From Bacillus sp. NTK034 (GTDB lineage: Bacteria > Bacillota > Bacilli > Bacillales > Cytobacillaceae), in NCBI RefSeq assembly GCF_017303275.1, contig NZ_JAFKOJ010000019.1, positions 1-50,163 on the forward strand: 50,163 bases of DNA, in the 5' to 3' direction. Positions 24,431 through 32,843 of this stretch are shown here, one piece after another. How positions within the stretch are numbered: position 1 is the first letter of the stretch; the number at the start of each line of letters is the position of its first letter. The translations under genes and the position numbers were made by a program. The notes below the pieces were generated by a model. The model saw nothing but the letters and a program-made list of their open reading frames with translations, was not told the origin of the DNA and searched no databases.

Positions 24431-24516
24431 AGCAACAGATGCGTTAGCTGAAGATCGGAGCTGTCGTTGCGGCAGCTTTTTCTTATTATGCTACCGGCAG
24501 GAATGCTTAGTAAGGA
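24431..24516 (+). repeat. Array element 24
   Basis: Left box GCAACAGATGCGTTAGCTG, hairpin GGAGCTGTCGTTGCGGCAGC with five Ts, diverged right core TATGCTACCGGCAGG with AATGCTTAGTAAGG. Confidence 0.75.
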
Positions 24517-24547
24517 AATCAAATTAAGATAACAAGGGGAAATTGAA

Positions 24548-25108
24548 GTGAATCCTTTATTATTAGATATACCATTACAATTTGAAACGGAAAGACTAAA
24601 ACTCCGAGTACCAAGACAATCAGTAGACAGTAGCATTGTCAATGTAGCAATAAGAGATTCTTTCAATGAATTAAAGCCTTGGCTGCCATTTGCACAAACA
24701 ATTCCAACTCTTGAAGAAACAGAAGTGAACCTTAGAAAAGCAAATATAAATTTTTTAAAAAGAGAAAGTTTTCGTTACCTCATTTTCCACAAAGGCTCTA
24801 AAGATTTTATAGGAGTTACTAGTTTTGAAGGGGTAAATTGGGATATTCCAAAATGTCATATTGGTTATTGGATTAATACTAAATATAGCGGTAACGGATA
24901 TATGTTAGAGGCTGTACAAGGTTTAACTGAATTAGGTTTAAGTCTAATTAAATTTAAAAGAATAGAAATAAGATGTGAATCCACTAACCTAAAAAGCCGT
25001 TCTATTCCTGAAAAATTAGGAGTTGAATTAGAAGGTATTTTAAAGAATGAGGATTTATCGGCAGATGGTAGTAAATTAACCGATACTTGTATTTATGCAA
25101 AAGTTTAG
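24548..25108 (+). CDS. GNAT acetyltransferase, RimJ/RimL type
   Basis: A 186-residue protein: ETERLKLRVPRQSVD is the usual N-terminal start of RimJ/RimL-type ribosomal-protein acetyltransferases, CHIGYWINTKYSGNGYMLEA holds the acetyl-CoA loop, and ESTNLKSRSIPEKLGVELEG is the C-terminal GNAT motif. It starts at a GTG after AAGGGGAAATTGAA. The natural substrate cannot be told; these paralogues often act on small amines or proteins other than ribosomal ones. Confidence 0.88.
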   Translation: MNPLLLDIPLQFETERLKLRVPRQSVDSSIVNVAIRDSFNELKPWLPFAQTIPTLEETEVNLRKANINFLKRESFRYLIFHKGSKDFIGVTSFEGVNWDIPKCHIGYWINTKYSGNGYMLEAVQGLTELGLSLIKFKRIEIRCESTNLKSRSIPEKLGVELEGILKNEDLSADGSKLTDTCIYAKV

Positions 25109-25116
25109 AAAGGTAC

Positions 25117-25217
25117 TTTGTGAAGGAATGTACTTAAACAAACGGGTGCGTTTGTTAAATAGAGGCTGCTAACATCAGCCTTCTAGTTTCACGAACGGGG
25201 GCAGGTTAGTTAAGAAT
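25117..25217 (+). repeat. Array element 25 (long form, last of the array)
   Basis: Has the extension TTTGTGAAGGAATGTACTTA, left box AAACGGGTGCGTTTG, hairpin GAGGCTGCTAACATCAGCC with a weak T-tract, and right core ACGAACGGGGGCAGG with TTAGTTAAG. Confidence 0.85.
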
Positions 25218-25307
25218 AACTTATTCATGAAATAAAAATAAAAAAATTGATCAATGCTTGTATGATAAGAATAAAATTAATCAATCAAATTTAGGGGATG
25301 TTACATT

Positions 25308-25760
25308 TTGGATATATTAGGTTTTATTACGTTGATAATAGCGGGCTTTACAACATGTGCTGAGTTTACTTCCTACGCATTAGTACATCCCGTTATCCGC
25401 CATTTACCTCAAAAGCAACATATATACTTTGAACAAGGTTCGCTGAAAACATTTGGACTTATTATGCCTATATTAATGCCTGTAAGTGTAATTCTAACCT
25501 TGTCCGTCGCAGTATTTACTAAAGAACCTGGAATTATCGAGCTTACAAGCAGTTTTTCTTCTGCTGGAATGTTCATTTTAGCAACAATAATAACTATTAG
25601 ATATAACGTGCCTATTAACAAGGCAATCAAACAGTGGGATGCAGACAATCCGCCAATTGATTGGAAGGAGATAAGAAAGCGATGGATGTTCTATCAATCT
25701 ATTCGTTCCTGGTTACTTCTTTTTGGCTTCGTGTTCCTTTGTTTATCAGTTACGATTTAA
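25308..25760 (+). CDS. DUF1772-like integral membrane protein
   Basis: A 150-residue protein with four hydrophobic segments (about residues 5-22, 46-70, 78-98 and 128-148). The N-terminal GFTTCAEFTSYALVHPVI and the late RKRWMFYQSIRSW match the DUF1772 (anthrone-oxygenase-like) membrane family. It starts at TTG 25308 after TAGGGGATGTTACAT. Last gene of the cassette-like block. Confidence 0.75.
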   Translation: MDILGFITLIIAGFTTCAEFTSYALVHPVIRHLPQKQHIYFEQGSLKTFGLIMPILMPVSVILTLSVAVFTKEPGIIELTSSFSSAGMFILATIITIRYNVPINKAIKQWDADNPPIDWKEIRKRWMFYQSIRSWLLLFGFVFLCLSVTI

Positions 25761-25887
25761 TTATATCTGCTTTGATCAAAAGGTCAGGGTAATTAAGCGG
25801 TAAGAAGGTGTGTCTCATTTGAAAAATAAGAAGAGGATAAATTTAGCAGGGATTTCTGCGCTAACAGTGAGTAACCTTAAACTGTTT

Positions 25888-25935
25888 TTATTAACAAACG
25901 GACATGTTTCCATAGGACGTGTCTTTTTATTTTGA
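25888..25935 (+). terminator. Terminator with a remnant of an array core
   Basis: GACATG and CGTGTC form a stem around TTTCCATAGGA, followed by TTTTTATTTT. Upstream, ATTAACAAACGGACATGTTT looks like a decayed right core, so this may be the last trace of the array. Confidence 0.5.
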
Positions 25936-26052
25936 CCCAACTGTTGAAGATGAACTGGGAATGATAATGAAAATTCATGGTTCAGGAAACAATATGTAAA
26001 GAGACAAGGGAACAGATGATCCTGGAAATTTTCCTTATTAGGGAGTGGATGG

Positions 26053-26943
26053 ATGGACCTATTAACTTTTACTGAGGAATTTTTTGAGTATATAAGGAAG
26101 TTTTTACTTTTAAGATTTACTCTATTTGCTTTGGTTCTCATTACCTTTTCAATTGTCATAAACCGTATTATTAATTGGTTCTTTAGAAAGTCAAACTTTT
26201 TTGCTGAAGAGGTAGAACAGACGATACAAGGTGTAACTCGGTCTATTTTTAGATATGGAATTGCGATTAGCCTTGTTATTTACCTAATTAGTCAGTTTGT
26301 AGATATAAAAGGTATTCTTGCAGGTGCAGGGATTGCCGGTGTTGTCATCGGTTTTGCTGCACAGCAGATGTTAAAAGACGTTATTTTAGGGTTCGCAAGA
26401 TTAACGGACAAAGAGTTTCGTGTCGGAGATTTTGTTACTTTCAACGGGACAAGTTCAGGTACCATTGAGGAGATAAGTATTCGCTTTATGCAAATTCGTG
26501 AATGGTCGGGAAAACTCCTTACCATCCCGCATGGAGAGATTAGAGCGATACAAAACTTTAATAAAGGCTGGATGCGGGTTATTGAACGGATTACGGTTAG
26601 TTATCAGGAAGATCCAGCAAGAATTAAGGAATTGTTAGAGAAAGCAAGTATGATCTGCAATGAAAAATTAGTTCATAGCCTGTATAGGGTAGGGGGCGAG
26701 GCTGTTGAACCTTTTCAATATATTGGGATTACAGACTTAAATCCAAACCTTAAACATGTTGGGTACGAATTTTGTATGGTAGGCCTGGTTAAGCCTGAAG
26801 AATATTTTGAATCTTCCAGGCAGGTAAGATTTGAACTAATGTCTTTATTCCATAAGAATCAAGTACAAATGCCTACCGCAAACATGTTCGTTCAAACTGA
26901 AAATTCACAGGAGATTCTTGAGCACCCTTCACCCAGCACATAA
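26053..26943 (+). CDS. MscS-family mechanosensitive ion channel
   Basis: A 296-residue small-conductance mechanosensitive channel. Membrane segments lie at about residues 20-38 and 70-85; the pore helix follows with GILAGAGIAGVVIGFAAQQM (about 90-110), the Gly/Ala-rich TM3 signature. The beta domain contains FRVGDFVTF and LLTIPHGEIRAIQNF. Such channels open under membrane tension to release solutes on hypo-osmotic shock. It resembles B. subtilis YkuT in length. It stands alone, outside the array. Confidence 0.93.
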   Translation: MDLLTFTEEFFEYIRKFLLLRFTLFALVLITFSIVINRIINWFFRKSNFFAEEVEQTIQGVTRSIFRYGIAISLVIYLISQFVDIKGILAGAGIAGVVIGFAAQQMLKDVILGFARLTDKEFRVGDFVTFNGTSSGTIEEISIRFMQIREWSGKLLTIPHGEIRAIQNFNKGWMRVIERITVSYQEDPARIKELLEKASMICNEKLVHSLYRVGGEAVEPFQYIGITDLNPNLKHVGYEFCMVGLVKPEEYFESSRQVRFELMSLFHKNQVQMPTANMFVQTENSQEILEHPSPST

Positions 26944-27022
26944 AGAAAACTAGCTGATTGGAGACCTAGCGGTTTATGAGGTGCGGCAGAAATCTCGTAT
27001 ATTCACTTTTTCAGATAGCACA

Positions 27023-27051
27023 TTGAATAAAATTTATGGTGATAATATTAT
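27023..27051 (+). promoter_or_regulatory. Sigma-A promoter of the cupredoxin gene
   Basis: TTGAAT (27023-27028), 17 bp, TATTAT (27046-27051), about 40 bp before the ATG. Confidence 0.6.
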
Positions 27052-27094
27052 GTGAATCAGAAAAAAATAGTGTTTAGGAAAGGAGGGATTAAGA

Positions 27095-27472
27095 ATGTCT
27101 GTGAAAAAAACTGTAACAGGATTAGTCGTTGTGCTTGCAATGGTTGTGGTATTATCAACTCTAGGCTCATACGGTGTATTTGCCGAATCTGGTGTTGGGA
27201 CTAAGGTGAAATCGATTGAGGTCGAGTTGAACGATGATTACTTTAATCCGAAAGTCATCACAATTCCGAAAGGGACATCCACAACGTTAATATTGAAAAA
27301 TAAAGGTAAGAAAGAGCACACCTTCACAGTGGAAAAGCTCGGAATTGACGCCGAGATCCAGCCAGGAAAAGAAACAAACATTTCCGTGAAACCGGACCAG
27401 CCCGGTACATATGAGCTGATATGCCGGTACCATTTCCAGGAAGGAATGGTTGGAAACGTAATAGTCAAATAA
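27095..27472 (+). CDS. Exported cupredoxin-domain copper protein
   Basis: A 125-residue protein: signal peptide or N-terminal anchor (about residues 7-30), then a single cupredoxin domain. The type-1 copper ligands are visible: His in KKEHTF, Cys in LICRYH, His in RYHFQ and Met in EGMVGN. The ATG follows AAAGGAGGGATTAAGA. Likely extracytoplasmic electron transfer or copper handling; no partner is encoded next to it. A terminator follows at once. Confidence 0.88.
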   Translation: MSVKKTVTGLVVVLAMVVVLSTLGSYGVFAESGVGTKVKSIEVELNDDYFNPKVITIPKGTSTTLILKNKGKKEHTFTVEKLGIDAEIQPGKETNISVKPDQPGTYELICRYHFQEGMVGNVIVK

Positions 27473-27477
27473 TAATA

Positions 27478-27506
27478 ACCGGGGCCAATAAGGCCCTTGT
27501 TTTTTA
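27478..27506 (+). terminator. Terminator after the cupredoxin gene
   Basis: GGGCC (27482-27486) pairs with GGCCC (27492-27496), followed by TTGTTTTTTA. Confidence 0.75.
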
Positions 27507-27656
27507 TGGTTGAAGGAAACTTACTTATTATTACCCAGATAGCAACACGCAGCTGACTTTCTTCTGCAAATGGATAATAAAAAATCGTTCCGCCTCTAAT
27601 GAATGGTAAATATAGTGTATAGTAACGCTTAAACCATTATAGAAGGAGGTGAACAG

Positions 27657-28214
27657 GTGTATTTTTTTAAACCTATTTCTGATGAGGTTCGTCTGTTTAA
27701 AGAAATATTCAATAAATATAAAAATACAATGAAGCTCATTTTAGTGTCTATTTTCACTTGTATTGCTGCTATTCTTCAGGCTGCTGGAGGGTTCTTACCA
27801 GGTATAGGATATATTTTAAGTCCACTTGCAACTGCACCTATTATGTTAAGTTCCATGTTTTCCATTCCATTTGGAGTAATGTCCTATTTTCTTACAATTA
27901 TGTTGTTAGTGATCCTGCAGCCATCTGAACTAATGATATTTCCTTTTACAACAGGATTGTTAGGGCTTGGCATTGGGGCATCTTTTTCCTTTTTCAGGAA
28001 GAGGATAAGTATTATTGCTGCTGGTACAATCCTTTTAATGCTAGGAATCATGGGGTTATTATTTATTTTTCACTTTCCGGTTTTAGGTCCAGCCGTCTCT
28101 TCCTTTTCATTTCTTACAGCGGGAAGTATTTTTTTATTTGTTTTCCTTTATAGCTGGTTATGGGTTGAAATTGCTTTAATCATGATTAAAAGATTAAAAA
28201 TGATTATCATTTAG
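27657..28214 (+). CDS. Integral membrane protein, unknown function
   Basis: 185 residues with five or six membrane segments, including AAILQAAGGFLPGIGY and a glycine-rich TTGLLGLGIGASFSFF. The layout recalls small ECF-type substrate-binding components, but no definite family is recognised. It starts at a GTG (27657) after AGAAGGAGGTGAACAG. It ends in a basic KRLKMIII tail. Confidence 0.65.
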   Translation: MYFFKPISDEVRLFKEIFNKYKNTMKLILVSIFTCIAAILQAAGGFLPGIGYILSPLATAPIMLSSMFSIPFGVMSYFLTIMLLVILQPSELMIFPFTTGLLGLGIGASFSFFRKRISIIAAGTILLMLGIMGLLFIFHFPVLGPAVSSFSFLTAGSIFLFVFLYSWLWVEIALIMIKRLKMIII

Positions 28215-28297
28215 TGATTCTCAATCTAGTGGTTTTAATTTCGGTCCAATCCATGTAAGAGATTTATCTGGATTAAGCAGAGATCTAAAGTTATGAT

Positions 28298-29719
28298 TCA
28301 TGGAACTATTTCAAAGACAGTCCCTTGATTTAAATCAGTCACTTTCATAGAGCCATAAACCCCTAAATATAATCTGGTCTGTTTCAGATTCGTACCCAAA
28401 TTAACATAATAGGCTGATTGAGATCCAAAATCGTAATCGGTTTGAATCACACTAAAATCATTTTGTTCACCATTTGATCTTATGGTGGTATAGGCTAAAG
28501 CCCCTCTAGCCTGGGGCTGGGATTCTTTCCGGGCAAGATCTGTAAACACAACGCTTCCTGTTAAAGCAGGGATTCTTTTCCCCATATAGGCTTGCACTCC
28601 TGTAAGTGCAGTACCTCCAAACTTATCGGGTCTGGAGTCTTTATGAAAATAACTGGTTAATGGCCGAAGACGACTCGCTGAAAGTGCTGCTGCTTCATTG
28701 TAATAAGCCATTGTCTTCTCTTCCAAAGTCCCATTATTAGTGCAGCCTCGAATAATTGAAGCAGGAATATCACCTTCCCAGCCTCGCCAGCCAAAGTTAA
28801 TAACTCCTACCTTGTCAGATTCAGAATTCATCAAAGAAGCTTGAACAAGCTGAGTAACCGGTAGGGGTTTATAATGAACAAATGAAAAAATCGACTCGAC
28901 CAAATCCTGACCGACATTCCCTGCATATTTCATATACTGATTATAAAACCTTTGAAATGAAATGCCAGGTATATTTCGAACCCCTTTGGCCATTACCGTT
29001 AAGGTTTCCTGAATGGCTGCGGGAAGTTCATTGAAGCGTGTGACAATGGGGGGGTTCATGATGTAAGTATTCTTATTTACATCCATTTCAATTATTTTAC
29101 CGGCAATCTCCAGGTCATCCTGGCTTAAGTTAAATGGATCATAGCTTGATCCGCCATCACCGGTTGTTAAAACAAGTTTGCCTGTTTCCGGTGAAAAGTT
29201 TAAACTATTGAACCCATTGTGATTTGAAAATGGCCTTCTTAAGTTAAGTAAGGTCCTTCGTTTTTGGGGCCCGCCATTCGATTGTAAAATCCATTCTTCA
29301 ATGGTATCAATATGGTCATATTGTGTTTCTCTATCCATCCACCTGAGGTTTAAAGTTCCAGGATCACACGGGTCAGGATTAAACGATTCAGAAAGAGCAC
29401 CTGTTCCTTGTGTGCCGGCTGCTGAATAATGAAGATAAAACAGACCGTTATAATAAAATTTGGGATGAAACGCTAGTCCCAGCAATCCCCGTTCATCATA
29501 TCCGCCAGAAGCACCCAGCTTTAGGATTCGGGGGCGAATATCTAAAAAAGTCCTTAAGCTTGAGTTTCTTGTGTAAAAGATCTCTCCTACCTGGGTTGCA
29601 ATAAATAATCTTTCCTTTGAGTCGCCTGGAAGTATAGCTGTTTTCAAAACAGTAGGTAAATTTAGCTTACTGGCAATAGGCCGTAAACCCACCTTAACTT
29701 TTATCAACTGACTTTGCAC
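28298..29719 (-). CDS. PQQ-type sugar dehydrogenase family protein (GSDH)
   Basis: A 473-residue protein of the glucose/sorbosone dehydrogenase beta-propeller family: DERGLLGLAFHPKF, then SNHNGFNSLNFSPETGKLVL and TTGDGGSSYDPF are the family signatures. Related enzymes oxidise sugars or alcohols using PQQ. No signal peptide is seen, so it may be cytoplasmic or act as a spore or cell-surface protein. Starts at a GTG after GAAGGG. Transcribed towards the membrane protein gene at 27657. No PQQ biosynthesis genes lie in the window. Confidence 0.85.
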   Translation of the reverse strand: MQSQLIKVKVGLRPIASKLNLPTVLKTAILPGDSKERLFIATQVGEIFYTRNSSLRTFLDIRPRILKLGASGGYDERGLLGLAFHPKFYYNGLFYLHYSAAGTQGTGALSESFNPDPCDPGTLNLRWMDRETQYDHIDTIEEWILQSNGGPQKRRTLLNLRRPFSNHNGFNSLNFSPETGKLVLTTGDGGSSYDPFNLSQDDLEIAGKIIEMDVNKNTYIMNPPIVTRFNELPAAIQETLTVMAKGVRNIPGISFQRFYNQYMKYAGNVGQDLVESIFSFVHYKPLPVTQLVQASLMNSESDKVGVINFGWRGWEGDIPASIIRGCTNNGTLEEKTMAYYNEAAALSASRLRPLTSYFHKDSRPDKFGGTALTGVQAYMGKRIPALTGSVVFTDLARKESQPQARGALAYTTIRSNGEQNDFSVIQTDYDFGSQSAYYVNLGTNLKQTRLYLGVYGSMKVTDLNQGTVFEIVP

Positions 29720-29902
29720 CCCTTCATTTTTATTCTTTTATAAGAATATGATTAGAACCGGCTATTAGCACCAAGTTAGCCAGGGGAATTCTGGAAACGG
29801 CTCCTTCAATTGTAGATAGTCTAATATTATTAGATGAAGGATGTGTGTTACCGTGCTAGAATGAAAACAAAAACATAGGAGCAACAGGATGGGGGAATTC
29901 GA

Positions 29903-30835
29903 ATGAACATACATAATATACTGGTTGCAGGAAGCTATGAAAAGGAATTCCAGGAACAGCTGCCAGCTGAAACATCTCAGAGCTTTCGTTTTAAGCAGGA
30001 TAATGATATTACAGAAGAGGATTTGTCATGGGCGGATGCCTATGTCGGTTTCAAGCCATGTCGCGGCTTCCGCCTTGCCGATCTTAAATGGGTACATTCC
30101 TTTAATGCGGGTGTAAACAATTATTTGGAAATTGATGGATGGAAGGAGTATGAGATTCTTCTAACCAGAACTGTTTGCTCGTTTGGACAAAGAATAAGCG
30201 AGTATTGTTTAAGCTATGTATTAAGGGATCTTCAATATCATCACTACTTTGAAGGAAAACAAAGGGAGAAGAAATGGGCTCCAAAAACCCCGCAGATGGT
30301 GAAGGATCAAACGATTGTTATCTTTGGAACAGGGGAGATTGGGCAGGAGGCTGCGAAGGTATTTTCAAGTCTTGGAGCCACTGTTTACGGCGTCTCGCAA
30401 AGCGGCAGGCAAAAGGAGTATTTTCATAAGGTCGCGAAAACCAGCTCTGCAGGCACACTGGCTGCACAGGCAGATTGGATTATCAGCACATTGCCTTTGA
30501 CAAAAGAAACGAACAAGCTATTTGACCGTACGTTTTTCAGCCATTTAAACGGAGCTGCCTTTATTAATGTCGGCAGAGGCCATACAGTGGACGAGCAAGC
30601 GCTTATTGAAGCGCTCAATTCCAGAAAGGTCCGTTTCGCTGTGTTAGATGTTCTTGAAACAGAACCGCTGCCAGAGACTTCCGGGCTATGGGAAAGAGAC
30701 GATATCGTCATCACTCCTCATATATCAGCGGTGACAGAGCTGAATGAAGCGATCGCATGCTTTTTGGATACATTGAAGAGAATCAAAAATAATGATGCTA
30801 TACCTAATAGGGTGGATGTTATGAAGGGGTATTAA
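29903..30835 (+). CDS. D-2-hydroxyacid dehydrogenase (NAD-dependent)
   Basis: A 310-residue D-isomer-specific 2-hydroxyacid dehydrogenase. The NAD-binding motif is VIFGTGEIGQEAAKVF (residues about 137-152); the catalytic Arg lies in NVGRGHTVDE, Glu in VLETEPLP and His in VITPHISAV. It would reduce 2-oxo acids to D-2-hydroxy acids; GhrA/GhrB-like subfamilies act on glyoxylate and hydroxypyruvate. The ATG is preceded by GGGGGAATTCGA. Followed by a bidirectional terminator. Confidence 0.92.
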   Translation: MNIHNILVAGSYEKEFQEQLPAETSQSFRFKQDNDITEEDLSWADAYVGFKPCRGFRLADLKWVHSFNAGVNNYLEIDGWKEYEILLTRTVCSFGQRISEYCLSYVLRDLQYHHYFEGKQREKKWAPKTPQMVKDQTIVIFGTGEIGQEAAKVFSSLGATVYGVSQSGRQKEYFHKVAKTSSAGTLAAQADWIISTLPLTKETNKLFDRTFFSHLNGAAFINVGRGHTVDEQALIEALNSRKVRFAVLDVLETEPLPETSGLWERDDIVITPHISAVTELNEAIACFLDTLKRIKNNDAIPNRVDVMKGY

Positions 30836-30967
30836 TAGACCGGACAGGTAGCACTAATTCGGCAATGAATGGGAGCATGGCCTCCCCTTCCTGTTGATGC
30901 ATGGGGCCAGCTGCTTCCCTTTTTAAGTCTTGAAAGTTCAGCAATTGGGTGCTTTAATGAAGTGATG

Positions 30968-31012
30968 AAAAGCCCAACTTCTCTTTGAATTAACGGGGAG
31001 GTTGGGCTTTTT
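30968..31012. terminator. Bidirectional terminator
   Basis: A perfect 10-bp stem, AAAGCCCAAC (30969-30978) with GTTGGGCTTT (31001-31010), flanked by A and T tracts. It serves the convergent dehydrogenase and Ger(x)C genes. Its loop contains TTAACGGGGAGG and TTGGGTGC lies upstream, recalling the array element. Confidence 0.85.
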
Positions 31013-31071
31013 AGTATTCCCTAATTATTGTCAACCTAATAAGCCGGGAATACGGCCTATTGTAGCAGGTC

Positions 31072-32130
31072 TTATTCAAGAACGCCTGTTTCTTCTATCA
31101 CTACATTGCATTTAACATCAAAGCCTAACATTTTGTATTCGTCTTCCCACTTTTTAAAGTCAAAGTTCCGAATCCGGTTTTTTTTCTTTTGGCCCAGACC
31201 AACAGGGTCTATTCCGAGATCCTGAAATTGTATTAATAATCTTAAGCATTCCTTTTCAATTTTTTTCTCCAGCTTCTTTTCTATCTCTCCAACAATCTGT
31301 GGGGTTAAAATATCTCCCGTAAACTCACGAATAATTCCTTCGAGATTAATGGTTATGGCAGCGTGATTATCAGTCATTTTGATTTTATTCTTTGATTTTA
31401 TGCTCTTTATAGCAGCTCGTTCTCCCTTTTTTACCTTAACATCAAAGTTTCCTTCGCTATATTTATCTACCAGCAATTTAAAATAGAACATATCTTTTAC
31501 AGGGAGGATGGCCACTTCTTTATCCTTTTGGAAAAGACTAATTCCAACTATCTTCACCTTATCATTTCCGGCTTTCTTTAGCCGGGGCAGGAAGGGATCC
31601 TTACCATCCTGATAGTAATCACGGGAAAAAATATGTAAATTGGTTATTGGAACATCGCGATGTTCAATATTATGCTGAATCAGATTAGAGATATGCGTAG
31701 CGTTCCCCATGGTTCCATACTCGCCATTTAACAAGTCTTCTGTTTTTCCCTCTGCGGTTGCAACAAATACGCGTGCCCCCATACTTGCATCTCTCTGAAA
31801 AGAATCTATTATGTCAAAAATCCCTATTTTAGAAATTTCAGGTCCGAATACAGCCAGCTTTAATCCTCCTGTGACTACTGGTTCTGATGTTTGCTTGGAA
31901 ATATCCAGACGTACGTCCTGCCTAAGCTTTCCATTTCCGGAAAATGTCCTGTTAATTACACTTTGATCAGGCTGGAATTCCTGGAATAATGCAGTTCCTC
32001 TATACTTATCTTTCTCATCCTCTGCTAAATCGTAGCCGACTCCTACTTCAATATTTATATCATCAAGGATTTCTTTTTCCACACATCCTGAAAGCAGCAA
32101 GGACAGGCATATTAGTATTAGCTTTTTCAT
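31072..32130 (-). CDS. Ger(x)C-family spore germination lipoprotein
   Basis: A 352-residue germinant-receptor C subunit. The lipobox LLLSGC gives an acylated N-terminal Cys; DINIEVGVGYDLAED is the usual start of the mature protein, and ITNLHIFSRDYYQDGKDPFLP fits the first domain of GerC. The ATG at 32130 follows AAAGGTGAAATAGA; an in-frame extension to 32205 is less likely. The A and B subunits that normally complete the receptor are not present on either side, so this is an orphan gene or remnant of a receptor operon. Confidence 0.88.
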   Translation of the reverse strand: MKKLILICLSLLLSGCVEKEILDDINIEVGVGYDLAEDEKDKYRGTALFQEFQPDQSVINRTFSGNGKLRQDVRLDISKQTSEPVVTGGLKLAVFGPEISKIGIFDIIDSFQRDASMGARVFVATAEGKTEDLLNGEYGTMGNATHISNLIQHNIEHRDVPITNLHIFSRDYYQDGKDPFLPRLKKAGNDKVKIVGISLFQKDKEVAILPVKDMFYFKLLVDKYSEGNFDVKVKKGERAAIKSIKSKNKIKMTDNHAAITINLEGIIREFTGDILTPQIVGEIEKKLEKKIEKECLRLLIQFQDLGIDPVGLGQKKKNRIRNFDFKKWEDEYKMLGFDVKCNVVIEETGVLE

Positions 32131-32524
32131 TTCTATTTCACCTTTACTATTGGCAATTATTACAGCAGGGAAAATAACAAATCCCATCTTTCCTAGCAGT
32201 ATCACTTAGTGGAATAGCTTTTCTTTGGAGTACTGATTTAGATGGAAATTCAGACTTTGCGAAGAATTATCCATATATAATTACAAAATTAGTATTAATC
32301 TTTGGGTGGGAGAATATTCGTAATAAGGAAATTCCTGAACTAAGGAAGTTTTAGTTATTTAGATGAAAACAGATGTTTTAGGGGGCTGGATTCTCTAAAA
32401 GGTTTAGCAGATCAAGGGTTACAGTTTTTTGTGCTAAAGGATCAGACAATCTGAAAGAAGGTTATAGTTCATTCAACTAGAATATATATAAACGACCCGA
32501 AACTAATATAAGGGGGGATCTGAA
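32131..32524. other. Intergenic gap
   Basis: No convincing gene is seen in about 390 bp. A ribosome binding site (AAGGGGGGATCTGAA) for the next gene closes it. Decayed remains of a germination gene are possible, but nothing recognisable is left. Confidence 0.4.
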
Positions 32525-32734
32525 ATGGATAAAAGAGTTATTTTCGATTTTGAAATCGATTTTACTAATGGCGGTGGATTGCAGGGACAGGATTTTCGTC
32601 TTGATCTTGAGGGTAATGACATTACTGATGAAGAGCTGGCGAAATATATAGTAGAAGATATGAGGCTGCTTATGGTCGGAGAAGTTAGAATACTTAACAA
32701 GAAAATAATTAATGAGAAACATAAACGAAATTGA
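32525..32734 (+). CDS. Small conserved hypothetical protein
   Basis: A 69-residue acidic protein starting MDKRVIFDFEIDFTNGGG, with DEELAKYIVEDMRLLMVGE and a basic end. Such proteins are, as I recall, common in Bacillus genomes, sometimes next to cyclase-family genes. There is a strong ribosome binding site (AAGGGGGGATCTGAA). No function is known. Confidence 0.7.
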   Translation: MDKRVIFDFEIDFTNGGGLQGQDFRLDLEGNDITDEELAKYIVEDMRLLMVGEVRILNKKIINEKHKRN

Positions 32735-32843
32735 GATTTTATTTAAGCTGCGGGCAGAAGGAATTTGGTAAACCAGGGAAAGGAAAGGCGAAGAAGGTTT
32801 CTGAATATTAACCTGAATATTAGTCAAAGGGAGCGTGGCAAGT

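Noticed and set aside
698..25217. CRISPR array as an explanation of the repeats.
   Set aside because: Spacing is 300-1400 bp with genes in between, repeats are 70-100 bp and variable, and no cas gene is present.
698..25217. Classical integron with attC sites.
   Set aside because: The elements do not show the standard RYYYAAC/GTTRRRY ends in a clear way and no integron integrase or attI is visible; kept only as an analogy.
698..25217. Insertion sequences spreading the repeats.
   Set aside because: No transposase frame, no consistent target duplication and no clear terminal inverted repeats around whole elements. A non-autonomous element driven from elsewhere cannot be excluded.
25819..25935. 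A 38-codon frame starting at TTG that begins like a signal peptide (KNKKRINLAGISALTVSN).
   Set aside because: It runs through a terminator hairpin and an array-core remnant, has no recognisable mature part and is probably decayed sequence.
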